In this document: positions 44,725 through 52,798 of the stretch, piece by piece
Position numbering within the stretch: the stretch's first letter is position 1
How the letters are laid out: each line of letters opens with the position of its first letter
Assembly (NCBI GenBank): GCA_965206775.1
Contig: CBDBKU010000003.1
Location: forward strand, 620,001-684,000
Source: VXMF01 sp965206775
Lineage (GTDB): Bacteria > Acidobacteriota > Terriglobia > Bryobacterales > UBA6623
Length of the DNA stretch: 64,000 nt
Direction: 5' to 3'
Program-made: the position numbers and the translations under genes
Notes under the pieces: generated by a model
Databases searched by the model: none
What the model saw: only the letters and a program-made list of their open reading frames with translations
Told to the model about the DNA's origin: nothing

Positions 44725-45966
44725 ATGCTAGATCGACGCGAGTTCGGCATTTCTGCAGCGGCGCTGCTCGGCGCGTGCGCCACGTCGCCGAAACCAGCAC
44801 CGGAAGCGGACCAGCCAAGCGGCCCGCTCTATTTCGACCTGCACATCGACACGCCTGGACGACTGGTATCCGAAGGCCTCAACATGGCCGAAAGCCCAGA
44901 GTACAGCCAGGTCGACATACCCAAGATGCGCCAAGGCGGCCTCAATGCAGGTTTCTTTGCGGTGTTCAGTTCCGCCCGGAACAAGAAGCCGATCGAATCG
45001 GTCAAGGACGCACTCAGAATCACCGACGTAATCGTCGAAACCGTCAATCACCATCCGAACGACCTGTTTCTCGGATTAACGGCCGAGGACGCGGTACAGG
45101 CCCAGCGCGAGGACAAGATCGCCGTGTTCCTGGGAGTCGAGGGCGGCCACATGATCGACTCGAGCATCGAGGTCCTGAGGCAGTTGTACCGCTTGGGCGC
45201 GCGCTACCTAGGCCTCACCCACAGCGGGAATACCCCTTGGGTTGGCGCGGCGGAGTATCCCGACGACGGCCCGGAAGGCCTGACAGATCAAGGCCGAGAG
45301 ATCGTGCGCGAGATGAACCGGCTCGGCATGATGGCGGATCTGTCGCATGCGTCGGAGAGGGCGTTCTACGACACCATCGAGACATCTTCGGCCCCGATCC
45401 TCAACACGCACGCGGCTTGCAAGGCGGTTGCGAATCACGCGAGGAACCTGACGGACGACATGCTCAAGGCGCTAGCTCAAAACGGCGGCGTGCTTGGCGT
45501 CGCCTACTACGCCGCCATGCTGGACGATGACTACAGGGCGCGGCTTCCCGAACTCCGGGAAATCGGCAGCAAGCGTGCAAGCGTGCGGCAGGAATTCGCA
45601 GGCGACCTGAAACGGCTCTCCGAAGAGCTGTGGAAACTCAATCTGGCAGAGGTCGAGACCATCGGAGCACCCCCTCTCAGCCGTCTCGTTGACCATATCG
45701 AGCACGCGGCTACAGTCGCCGGAATCGATCATGTCGGCCTAGGGTCGGACTACGATAGCGTAGGGCTGAAGCTCCCCGAGGGCCTTGAGCACATCGGCAA
45801 GACTCCAAACTTAGTCGAAGCCCTGAATGGGCGCGGATTTTCCGAAGATGATGTCGGCAAGATCATGGGTGGCAATGTGTTACGTGCGATGAGAGAAGCT
45901 GAAGCGGTCGCAAACGCCAGCCACGCTGAAGTGCGTCGACTGGCGACGTCTGCGAGAACTGCGTAG
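44725..45966 (+). CDS. Membrane dipeptidase, M19 (renal dipeptidase) family
   Basis: Zinc dipeptidase of 413 residues starting at the ATG at 44725, with an exported lipoprotein-like leader (MLDRREFGISAAALLGAC). Binuclear-metal ligands are visible: DLHIDTPG (His-x-Asp), GVEGGH (bridging Glu), LTHSGNTPW and DLSHASE (His), and GLGSDYDSV (Asp). Length and motif order match the family, which cleaves dipeptides and sometimes beta-lactams. No clear partner genes; it is followed by the ISAs1/DruA transposon region. Confidence 0.9.
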   Translation: MLDRREFGISAAALLGACATSPKPAPEADQPSGPLYFDLHIDTPGRLVSEGLNMAESPEYSQVDIPKMRQGGLNAGFFAVFSSARNKKPIESVKDALRITDVIVETVNHHPNDLFLGLTAEDAVQAQREDKIAVFLGVEGGHMIDSSIEVLRQLYRLGARYLGLTHSGNTPWVGAAEYPDDGPEGLTDQGREIVREMNRLGMMADLSHASERAFYDTIETSSAPILNTHAACKAVANHARNLTDDMLKALAQNGGVLGVAYYAAMLDDDYRARLPELREIGSKRASVRQEFAGDLKRLSEELWKLNLAEVETIGAPPLSRLVDHIEHAATVAGIDHVGLGSDYDSVGLKLPEGLEHIGKTPNLVEALNGRGFSEDDVGKIMGGNVLRAMREAEAVANASHAEVRRLATSARTA

Positions 45967-46216
45967 CAAGGCAGTTCCTCTTCAACCGAAATACTCCGAG
46001 ACGGGTGGGCTCCGACCTCAGAGGCACGTTCGAATCCACCCTACTGGCTCTGTCAGTAACGAGGCGACGAGTGCGTGTGCCAGTTCATCCAACGCAGGCT
46101 CGGCCTCCGGCCCACCAACGTGTGGCTGCCGCAATCAAGCCATGTCGCGGTTCAGGAAAAGGAGATTGACTAGCGTTGTGCATTCCGGCTAAGTGCGTCC
46201 TGCCCTCGGCTACAGA
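45967..46216. other. Intergenic stretch left of the DruA transposon
   Basis: No gene is supported between the dipeptidase stop and the left target duplication (46207-46216). A tRNA-like TTCGAATCC at 46029-46037 was examined and rejected as a tRNA. Confidence 0.4.
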
Positions 46217-46418
46217 CACCGCTGATTCCTTGTTGGCTTGGAGGGAGGGATGGCCCAGATAGGGCGTTGGAGCACGGGAAGTGGGGCGGTCTGCCGAGTG
46301 AAATCGGGTGTTGTTACGGTGCTGGGGACGCAGGACGGGCCGGGAATCGCCGAGTGGGGCGCTGGCAGCCGCAACGAGGGCGTGGAGGGCCCGTCCGCCT
46401 GGGCCGCGATGGACCGGA

Positions 46419-46434
46419 CTCCGCGGCTGCGGAG
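46419..46434 (-). terminator. Small hairpin after the DruA-transposase stop
   Basis: CTCCGC (46419-46424) pairs with GCGGAG (46429-46434) around GGCT, 12 bp beyond the transposase stop codon on the minus strand. Short stem and no T-tract, so only a weak terminator candidate. Confidence 0.3.
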
Positions 46435-46445
46435 CGGAATCCTCG

Positions 46446-48212
46446 CTAGCCGGGAGTCAGCAGCAGTTGCAGCGCCTCGTCACGGTTGCCGGCGTAGTAC
46501 GTTTGCGCCTCCGGCACGGTGTCCTGCGGCCGCTGCGACAGCAGCAGCGCCAGCGCCAGGTTGTTCAGCGCCGCGGCGTTGGACGGACCGTGACCCGTGC
46601 GGATGCGGCTGCTGTCCTCCCCGAAGGAGACGTCGCGGCGATAGTGGTTGGCGCTCTCCACCTGCCAGTGACCCCGCTGCAACGCCAGCAGGTCCTGAGC
46701 CGAGGCGGCCTGCTCCGACAGCGAGGTGATGCCGTAGCTGTAGCTGCTCGACACCGGCCCGCCCAGCCGCTTGCAGGTCTCGTGCGTGATGCGGTACGCC
46801 TGCCGGGCATGCGGGTACGGCAGCAGTTTCGGATGGGGCGTGAACACAGCGATCGAGCGCCGCTCCCAGCGCTTGTTGCGCGAGCGCTGCCAGCGCCCTT
46901 CCTGCCAACTGCGCTCCGCGCCCCGCTCCCAGTTCAGGCCCGTCAGCGTCTCGTAGGTCAGCGCGCAGTTGCCCTTGATGCGCACCAGCACCTCCCCGCC
47001 GTGCTGCTCGATGATCGCCCGCTGGATCTCCTGCCCCGCATGCCCCGCGTCCATCGTCACCGTCCGGCCGCGCAGATCCACCTCTTCCAGCAACGCCCGC
47101 AGCGCGCCTTGCTCGCCGCCTTCCTCGCGGTAGCTGCGGCTCGCCACCGGCAGGCCCTTGACATGGCCCACCAGCGTCACCGTCTCCCAGTGCTGCCCCT
47201 CCGCCGCCATCCGATTCGCCCCCCGAATGCGCTTCCCGTCCGCCGCCAGCGCCTGCGGCTGCGGCACCAGCGGCTGCGTCCAGCGCTGGATCACGCGCTC
47301 CAGCGAGGCCGGATCCGTCCGCTCCATGACTCGCTGGAACGTCGTGTCCGAAGGCGTCACGCACCGCCGCTCGCGCTCGTCCCAGCGGCACTCCAGCGCC
47401 CGTAACTCGTGCTCCTTCAGTGTCTTCGAGTACGCTTCCGCCGCCCTCCCGCCGCGCTTGCCCGCCAGCCTCGCCAACACCACCCCCAGCGCATGCCGCT
47501 TCCCGCGGCGCCCCCGGCTGTCCTCCACATCCTCCAACTGCTTCCGCAACGACCGCAAATCCTCCGCCCCGTAGCGCACATCCACCGGCCCGCAATCCCA
47601 CTCCTCCCGCTCCTGCGGATCCGCCAGCCGCTCCCGCGCTCCCGCCCGCAACTCATACACCAGCATCATCTTCTTCTGCCCGTGCTTGTCGGTGTACTTC
47701 CCGTTCGACCGCGCGTAGCCCTTGCTCAGCCCCAGCTTGATCCAGTTCGACGCCAGATACGCCGTGCCCCGGTACTTGCGCGGATCCACGAACGTCTCCG
47801 CGAGTTCGAGCGGATGCCCCCAACTCGCCTCCCAGTCCCCGCTCAGCCGCCGCAGGTTCAACCCCAGCACCCGCGAGGCCAGGTTCTTCACGCCCTGCCC
47901 CGCGGGCAGCACCAGGAACCGCGTGTTATTCCCGCACAGGTGCAAGCGCCGGAACTGCACCGCCTTGTGCCAGCCCAGCCAGCGGTCGCGCGGCCGGCAC
48001 TGGAACACCCCCGTCTGCCAGCCCAGCAGCGCCAGCCACTCGCCCCGCCACTCCGCCACGTAGCGCAGCCCGCGCCCCGCGAACTGCTTGAATCCCAGAT
48101 AGTGGTGCGCGTCCATCAACCCGTCCCAGCGCAGCCGCTCCTCCGGCCGGGTCGGCCGGACCACCACCTCGCTCAGCACCGGAACCTCCGCAGCACACAC
48201 TGGCATCGTCAT
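46446..48212 (-). CDS. ISAs1-family transposase with N-terminal DruA (DUF4338) domain
   Basis: A 588-residue fusion. Residues about 20-200 form a DUF4338/DruA domain: LRWDGLMDAHHYLGFKQFAGRGLRYVAEWRGEWLALLGW, CGNNTRFLVLPAGQGVKNLASRVLGLNLRRL and TFVDPRKYRGTAYLASNW. DruA is the shared component of Druantia anti-phage systems. Residues about 225-570 form an ISAs1 DDE transposase: the first Asp in ALAADGKRIRG (325), the second in TVTMDAGHAGQEI (388), and a C-terminal GHWQVESANHYRRDVSFGED with the catalytic Glu. The frame is intact and continuous, so this is a true fusion. It is encoded inside an element with matching ends, so the DruA domain moves with the transposon. Confidence 0.85.
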   Translation of the reverse strand: MTMPVCAAEVPVLSEVVVRPTRPEERLRWDGLMDAHHYLGFKQFAGRGLRYVAEWRGEWLALLGWQTGVFQCRPRDRWLGWHKAVQFRRLHLCGNNTRFLVLPAGQGVKNLASRVLGLNLRRLSGDWEASWGHPLELAETFVDPRKYRGTAYLASNWIKLGLSKGYARSNGKYTDKHGQKKMMLVYELRAGARERLADPQEREEWDCGPVDVRYGAEDLRSLRKQLEDVEDSRGRRGKRHALGVVLARLAGKRGGRAAEAYSKTLKEHELRALECRWDERERRCVTPSDTTFQRVMERTDPASLERVIQRWTQPLVPQPQALAADGKRIRGANRMAAEGQHWETVTLVGHVKGLPVASRSYREEGGEQGALRALLEEVDLRGRTVTMDAGHAGQEIQRAIIEQHGGEVLVRIKGNCALTYETLTGLNWERGAERSWQEGRWQRSRNKRWERRSIAVFTPHPKLLPYPHARQAYRITHETCKRLGGPVSSSYSYGITSLSEQAASAQDLLALQRGHWQVESANHYRRDVSFGEDSSRIRTGHGPSNAAALNNLALALLLSQRPQDTVPEAQTYYAGNRDEALQLLLTPG

Positions 48213-48385
48213 GCCCCATCAATACACGATCCCGGCCAAAAAAGCCAGTCCCTTGTCTAACTCTTTGCGACCAAGGTTACTACCCTCGAACAAGAATCAG
48301 CCGTGCGGCTACAGATGCGACGTGCCCGCCCGTTCGTTTGATCACGGTACATTGGAAGCTTCGCGGGTAGCAACAACTGGGGATC

Positions 48386-50683
48386 ATGAACAGTGCCGAA
48401 TTCCTGTCCGACATCATTGCCCGGCCGTGGTCTCTGGATGGGAAACACGCAATTCACCCGGTCAGCCTCTTTGTAGGCAACGGTGCACATGCGGTCGAGG
48501 TAGCAGTGGGGCAATCGCTCGGCGCTCCGAGCCAAGCAGCGCTCTTGGGTAGCTGGAATTCTCGCAAGGGCCGACGGGCGGCCCCTGTGCTTCTCGTGGT
48601 GGTTCATCCAGGCGGTGCTTCGCTTTGCGGTGCAGTCGGCCCAACGCCGCCAATTTACGCGGTGGCAGATGCAGCGCAAGTCGAGGGACTCTGTCGCCAG
48701 GCACTTGATCAGCCAGACAGGCGTGCGGCTCTGCGTGTCTTGTCGCATTCGCTTCCATCTCTTGAGACAGCACTTCCGGGACTCAGAAACGAGGGGCTCC
48801 TCGCCATGCACGAATTGCAGCATGGCGTGCCCAAGCGAGCAGACTGGGACAGCGCGAGACTCAGGGCGACCCCTGCGCGGGGCAGGCACAGGGAGAAACT
48901 GCTCGCGGCACTCGGTTTTAGAATCGAGAGGCTCGACAATCTGACCAGCCTCTTGCGAAGCGGTACGCGTCGTACCGCCCTCGCGATTATGCTGCACCAA
49001 GGCGAGACCCCGGAGGGCCGGTCCGCGCGCTTCGAGACGCTTTCTCCGGTCAGTTACGCGTTGAAAAAAGCTGATGACGAAAACCTTCCGTGGGTGGTGG
49101 TGGTTCAAGGCAGCCGACTTCGGCTTTATGCCACTGATGTCAAAACGGGGGTCGGTCGCCGAGGTCGGACTGAAACTTATATCGAATGCGAACCCGTCCT
49201 GCTGTCTGAACATCACTTGCCATACTTGTGGCTGATCTATTCGGCCGAGGCCTTGGCGTCGAGTGGCAGTCTACGACAGATCCTCAGCAGCTCCCAACGC
49301 TTCGCCGGCGACCTGGCCGAACGCTTGCGCGAACGCATATACGACCGGGTAGTGCCCGAACTAGCACGTGGCATCGCCGCAGCTCGCGACATCAAGAGTC
49401 CGAGTCCCGATGACCTCAAGCGGACCTATCAGATGGCGCTCACGGTTCTCTTTCGCCTGCTGTTCATCGCATATGCCGAAGACCGCGACCTGCTGCCGTA
49501 CCGATTCAACGAGGCGTACCGCCGACGGTCTCTGAAGCAGAAAGCCCAGGAATTGGCCGCAGCGGTCACTCACGGTACGTCTATCGCGGAGGGCGACTCC
49601 CACTGGAGCGAGGTCTCATTGGTGTGGTCGGCTGTAGCCTCCGGTAACACCGAATGGAGTGTTCCTGCGTATGACGGTGGCCTATTCTCGAGTGATCCTA
49701 CGATCTCCCCCGACGGAGCAGAGCTAGCGACGATTTCCTTGGCAAACAGTTCCTTCGAGGTGGCTCTGCGGGACCTCCTCGTGATCAAGACTCCAGAAGG
49801 AGTGCCCGGACCGGTCGATTTCCGTTCGCTCGGAGTTCGCGAATTCGGAACCATTTACGAAGGCCTACTTGAGTCCGAACTGGCATTCGCGAGCGTCGAT
49901 CTTACGCTCAATCGAAAGGGAGTCTACCTGCCGGCAAGCAAGGGCAACTCGGTGGAGGTAGCGAAGGGAGAGATCTATATCCACGACCGATCAGGCACGC
50001 GGAAGTCCTCCGGCAGCTACTACACCAAGCAGTTTGCGGTGGAGCACTTGCTTGATGGCACCTTGGAACCTGCGTTGAACGATCATTTGCGGCGCCTCCA
50101 GTGCATGGACGACACGGACGCAGCGGAAGCGTTCTTCGACTTCCGAGTTGCTGATATTGCGATGGGCTCGGGGCATTTTCTGATCGCGGCTATCGACCGC
50201 ATCGAGAAGCGCTTGGCCGATTTCCTTGCCGACCGAAATCTCGCCGGCGTGCGACAGGAACTCGCCGCACTGCGCAGTGCGGCCTTGAGCGAGTTGGGTG
50301 ATCTCGCGGAAGCGGTGACAATTGAGGACACGCAATTGATCAGACGCTTGATCGCCCGGCGCTGCACTTACGGGGTCGATCTCAACGCCCTCTCCGTGCA
50401 ATTGGCGCGGCTCGCGGTTTGGATTCACACGTTCGTTCCCGGCTTGCCGCTATCGTTCCTCGATCGCAGCTTGGTCAACGGAAACGCGCTCGTTGGAGTC
50501 GGCACAATCGACGAGGTTCGGGACAAGTTCAGGGAACTTTCCCTGCCGATGCTTCCCATCGACGCAGAGAGTCTTCTTGGGCAGGCATCTGTTCCGCTTA
50601 GCCCACCTTTAACATCCCTCGACCTTTCCGCGGGGCGGCCAACCCCCCAATTGGCCCCTGCATTGCGGTATTTCTTGCGCTAG
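48386..50683 (+). CDS. Eco57I/type IIG-like DNA adenine methyltransferase, 5' part, IS-interrupted
   Basis: N-terminal part of a large class I methyltransferase, probably of the type IIG or PglX-like group. True coding ends at 50601; the remaining codons to the stop at 50683 belong to the inserted IS. A helical region (LRERIYDRVVPELARGI, ALTVLFRLLFIAYAEDRDLLPY) precedes SGSYYTKQFAVEHLL and AdoMet motif I DIAMGSGHF at residues 590-598. The catalytic NPPW lies in the 3' part. Removing 50602-52766 and one TTAG copy restores one frame of 1,349 residues. First gene of a four-gene defence-like operon; as it stands it cannot methylate. Confidence 0.82.
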   Translation: MNSAEFLSDIIARPWSLDGKHAIHPVSLFVGNGAHAVEVAVGQSLGAPSQAALLGSWNSRKGRRAAPVLLVVVHPGGASLCGAVGPTPPIYAVADAAQVEGLCRQALDQPDRRAALRVLSHSLPSLETALPGLRNEGLLAMHELQHGVPKRADWDSARLRATPARGRHREKLLAALGFRIERLDNLTSLLRSGTRRTALAIMLHQGETPEGRSARFETLSPVSYALKKADDENLPWVVVVQGSRLRLYATDVKTGVGRRGRTETYIECEPVLLSEHHLPYLWLIYSAEALASSGSLRQILSSSQRFAGDLAERLRERIYDRVVPELARGIAAARDIKSPSPDDLKRTYQMALTVLFRLLFIAYAEDRDLLPYRFNEAYRRRSLKQKAQELAAAVTHGTSIAEGDSHWSEVSLVWSAVASGNTEWSVPAYDGGLFSSDPTISPDGAELATISLANSSFEVALRDLLVIKTPEGVPGPVDFRSLGVREFGTIYEGLLESELAFASVDLTLNRKGVYLPASKGNSVEVAKGEIYIHDRSGTRKSSGSYYTKQFAVEHLLDGTLEPALNDHLRRLQCMDDTDAAEAFFDFRVADIAMGSGHFLIAAIDRIEKRLADFLADRNLAGVRQELAALRSAALSELGDLAEAVTIEDTQLIRRLIARRCTYGVDLNALSVQLARLAVWIHTFVPGLPLSFLDRSLVNGNALVGVGTIDEVRDKFRELSLPMLPIDAESLLGQASVPLSPPLTSLDLSAGRPTPQLAPALRYFLR

Positions 50684-52766
50684 ACTCACGAAATTGCGTG
50701 CCTTGTTCTCATTTTTCTGCTGATGACCCTCTTGTTTGTTCATGGCTCGGTCGATCCCCGTATTCGTAGTGGTCGAATGTGTAGTGGTCGAATCGTACTT
50801 TATGGACGGATTTCGCTGGATTTCTCCCCCCCTCCACTGCTAGCCTGTCTCTCGTGTTCATCCGTCGCTCGCTCTACCGCCGTGCTCCCGGCGGCCCCTC
50901 CTACGCCAACTTCCGCTTGGTCCGCTCCACCCGCGTCGGCGGCCGTGTCAAGCAGATTACTCTCGCCAACCTCGGCTCCGGCTTCGACCTCCAGCGGCAG
51001 GACTGGCCCGCCCTCTGCCAGCTCGTCGAATCCCTCGCCGCCGGCCAGCCCCTGCCTCCTCGCGCCGCATCCCCTGCACTCCTCCAGCGCGCCCGCGCCA
51101 TCGCCCGCCAGATCGTCGACTTCCACGGCCTCGATCCCGATCCCGACTCTCCCGTGCTGGTCGCGGTCGACACCGATTCGCTCCAGAACCTGCGGCCACG
51201 CTCGGTCGGGGTCGAGCACGCCGCCCTGTGGGCCCTCCGCCAGCTTGGCCTGCCTGCCTTGCTGGACGCCCTCGGCCTCTCCAAGCAACTCCGGGCCTGC
51301 GCTCTCGGCTCCATCGTCGGGCGCCTCGCCGGCCGCTGCTCGGAACGCTCCGCCAATCACTGGCTGCGCTCCGAGAGCGCCCTCGGCGAACTGCTCGGCA
51401 CGCCCTTCGAATCGATCTGCGAAATGCAGCTCTACCGCGCTTCCGACGCCCTGGTCAAGCATCGCCGCAGCATCGAGAAACACCTCTTCCAAGAGGCACT
51501 CTCGCTGTTCGACCTGCAGCCGACCGTCACCCTCTACGATCTGACCAACACCTACTTCGAGGGCCGCGCCTCTGCCCAGCCCGACGCCCGGCGCGGCCAT
51601 TCCAAGGAGCGCCGGTCGGACTGTCCCCTGCTGACCCTCGCCCTCGTGCTCGACGCCAGCGGTTTCGTGCGCCGCTCGCAGGTCTTCGCCGGCAACGCGT
51701 GCGAAGCCAAGACCCTGCAGAAGGTGCTGGAGGGGCTCGCCGTGCCGCAGGGCTCGCACGTGGTGCTGGATCGCGGCATCGCCACCGAGGAGACCCTGGC
51801 CTGGCTGCGCGAGCAGGGCTACTTCTACCTGGCGGTCAGCCGCGAGGCCAAGCGCCAGTTCGACCGAGCCGAGGCGCAGGCCCTGCAGACAGCCTCCGGC
51901 GAGGAGGTGCTGGTGCACAAGCTGACCAGCGAGGACGGCAAGGAAGCGCGCCTGCACTGCTACTCGCGGCAGCGCCACAACAAGGAGCAGGCGATCGAGG
52001 AGCGTCGCGCGCAGAGACTGGAGCAGGAGCTGGAGAAGCTGCACGCGGGGCTGTCCCGGCCCCGCGCACGGCGCAAGCTGGAGGCGGTGCAGCAGCGCGT
52101 GGGCCGGATTTGCGAGCGCAGCCAGGGCGCCTCCCAGCACTACCGGATCACGGTCGAGGCCGACGAGGCAGGCCAGCTGGCAGCCGCGGTGCGCTGGCAG
52201 CGCGAGCCCAAGCCGGACTCGCGGGCGACCCATCCCGGCGTGTACTGCCTGCGCAGCAACGACACCAGCTGGGAGGCCGCAGCGATGTGGCGGGCTTACA
52301 TTGGCCTCACCGATGTGGAAGCGGTCTTCCGCTGCCTCAAATCCGAACTGGGCCTGCGGCCGATCTACCACAGCAAGCCGGAGCGCTCCGAGGGACACCT
52401 CTTCATCACGGTGCTGGCCTACCAGGCGGTGCAGGTGATCCGGCGCAAGCTCAAGCAGCACGGCGAGCACGCCAGCTGGACCACCCTGCGCGCGATCCTG
52501 GGCACCCAGCGCCGGGTGACCACCACGATCCAGTGCGCCAACGGCCAGACGCTGCACTTGCGCCGGACCACGCCTCCGGAAGACGAACTCCAGCCCCTGT
52601 ATCAGTCTCTCGGCATTGCGGAACTGCCCGGCAAGACCAGCAAAATCGTGCTCTGATTCCAGGTCGATCGACTTTAGCGCGCACTTTGTAGTGCAACCAC
52701 GCTTCCATTGCCCCCCTTAACCCCTGTCTGGTCAGTAATTTACTTAAATCGCATGTTAAACATGGG
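50602..52766 (+). mobile_element. IS1634-family insertion sequence, copy 2, inside the methyltransferase
   Basis: A 2,165-bp element. Ends read inward CCCACCTTTAACAT (left, 50602) and CCCATGTTTAACAT (right, complement from 52766), 12 of 14 identical. A 4-bp target duplication TTAG lies at 50598-50601 and 52767-52770. Excision with one TTAG copy joins the host codons as PLRRLAN in frame, confirming the ends. The left non-coding part contains a 13-bp tandem repeat, GTAGTGGTCGAAT, at 50766-50778 and 50781-50793. Confidence 0.85.
50854..52656 (+). CDS. IS1634-family DDE transposase, copy 2
   Basis: Intact 600-residue transposase from a GTG start, distinct in sequence from the copy at 18.5 kb. 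Marks are VTLYDLTNTYFEG (first Asp), QVFAGNACEAKTL, HVVLDRGIATEETL (second Asp), and a C-terminal DVEAVFRCLKSELGLRPIYH with the catalytic Glu. It has a C-rich, high-GC coding style. It inactivates the methyltransferase gene. Confidence 0.92.
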   Translation: MFIRRSLYRRAPGGPSYANFRLVRSTRVGGRVKQITLANLGSGFDLQRQDWPALCQLVESLAAGQPLPPRAASPALLQRARAIARQIVDFHGLDPDPDSPVLVAVDTDSLQNLRPRSVGVEHAALWALRQLGLPALLDALGLSKQLRACALGSIVGRLAGRCSERSANHWLRSESALGELLGTPFESICEMQLYRASDALVKHRRSIEKHLFQEALSLFDLQPTVTLYDLTNTYFEGRASAQPDARRGHSKERRSDCPLLTLALVLDASGFVRRSQVFAGNACEAKTLQKVLEGLAVPQGSHVVLDRGIATEETLAWLREQGYFYLAVSREAKRQFDRAEAQALQTASGEEVLVHKLTSEDGKEARLHCYSRQRHNKEQAIEERRAQRLEQELEKLHAGLSRPRARRKLEAVQQRVGRICERSQGASQHYRITVEADEAGQLAAAVRWQREPKPDSRATHPGVYCLRSNDTSWEAAAMWRAYIGLTDVEAVFRCLKSELGLRPIYHSKPERSEGHLFITVLAYQAVQVIRRKLKQHGEHASWTTLRAILGTQRRVTTTIQCANGQTLHLRRTTPPEDELQPLYQSLGIAELPGKTSKIVL

Positions 52767-52798
52767 TTAGGAGGCTCGCCAACATCAACGACGCGACG

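Larger units (their letters stand above)
46217..48305 (-). mobile_element. ISAs1-type transposon carrying a DruA-domain transposase
   Basis: A 2,089-bp element with terminal inverted repeats CACCGCTGATTCCTTGTT (from 46217) and, on the other strand from 48305, CACGGCTGATTCTTGTT. It is flanked by a perfect 10-bp target duplication, CGGCTACAGA (46207-46216 and 48306-48315), typical of ISAs1 elements and a sign of recent insertion. It holds one gene plus a 229-bp non-coding stretch on the left. It landed about 80 bp upstream of the methyltransferase start. Confidence 0.88.

Noticed and set aside
46004..46060. tRNA-like TTCGAATCC segment between GGGTGG and CCACCC
   Set aside because: The would-be T stem does not pair, no anticodon arm can be folded, and the total length is too short for a tRNA.
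46446..48212. Stand-alone Druantia system
   Set aside because: The DruA domain is fused to a DDE transposase inside IS ends and no DruB-DruE helicase partner is adjacent.
50800..52557. 585-codon open frame antisense to the second IS1634 transposase
   Set aside because: High-GC DNA gives long shadow frames; the product is Leu/Arg/Gly-rich without domain similarity while the sense frame is a clear transposase.
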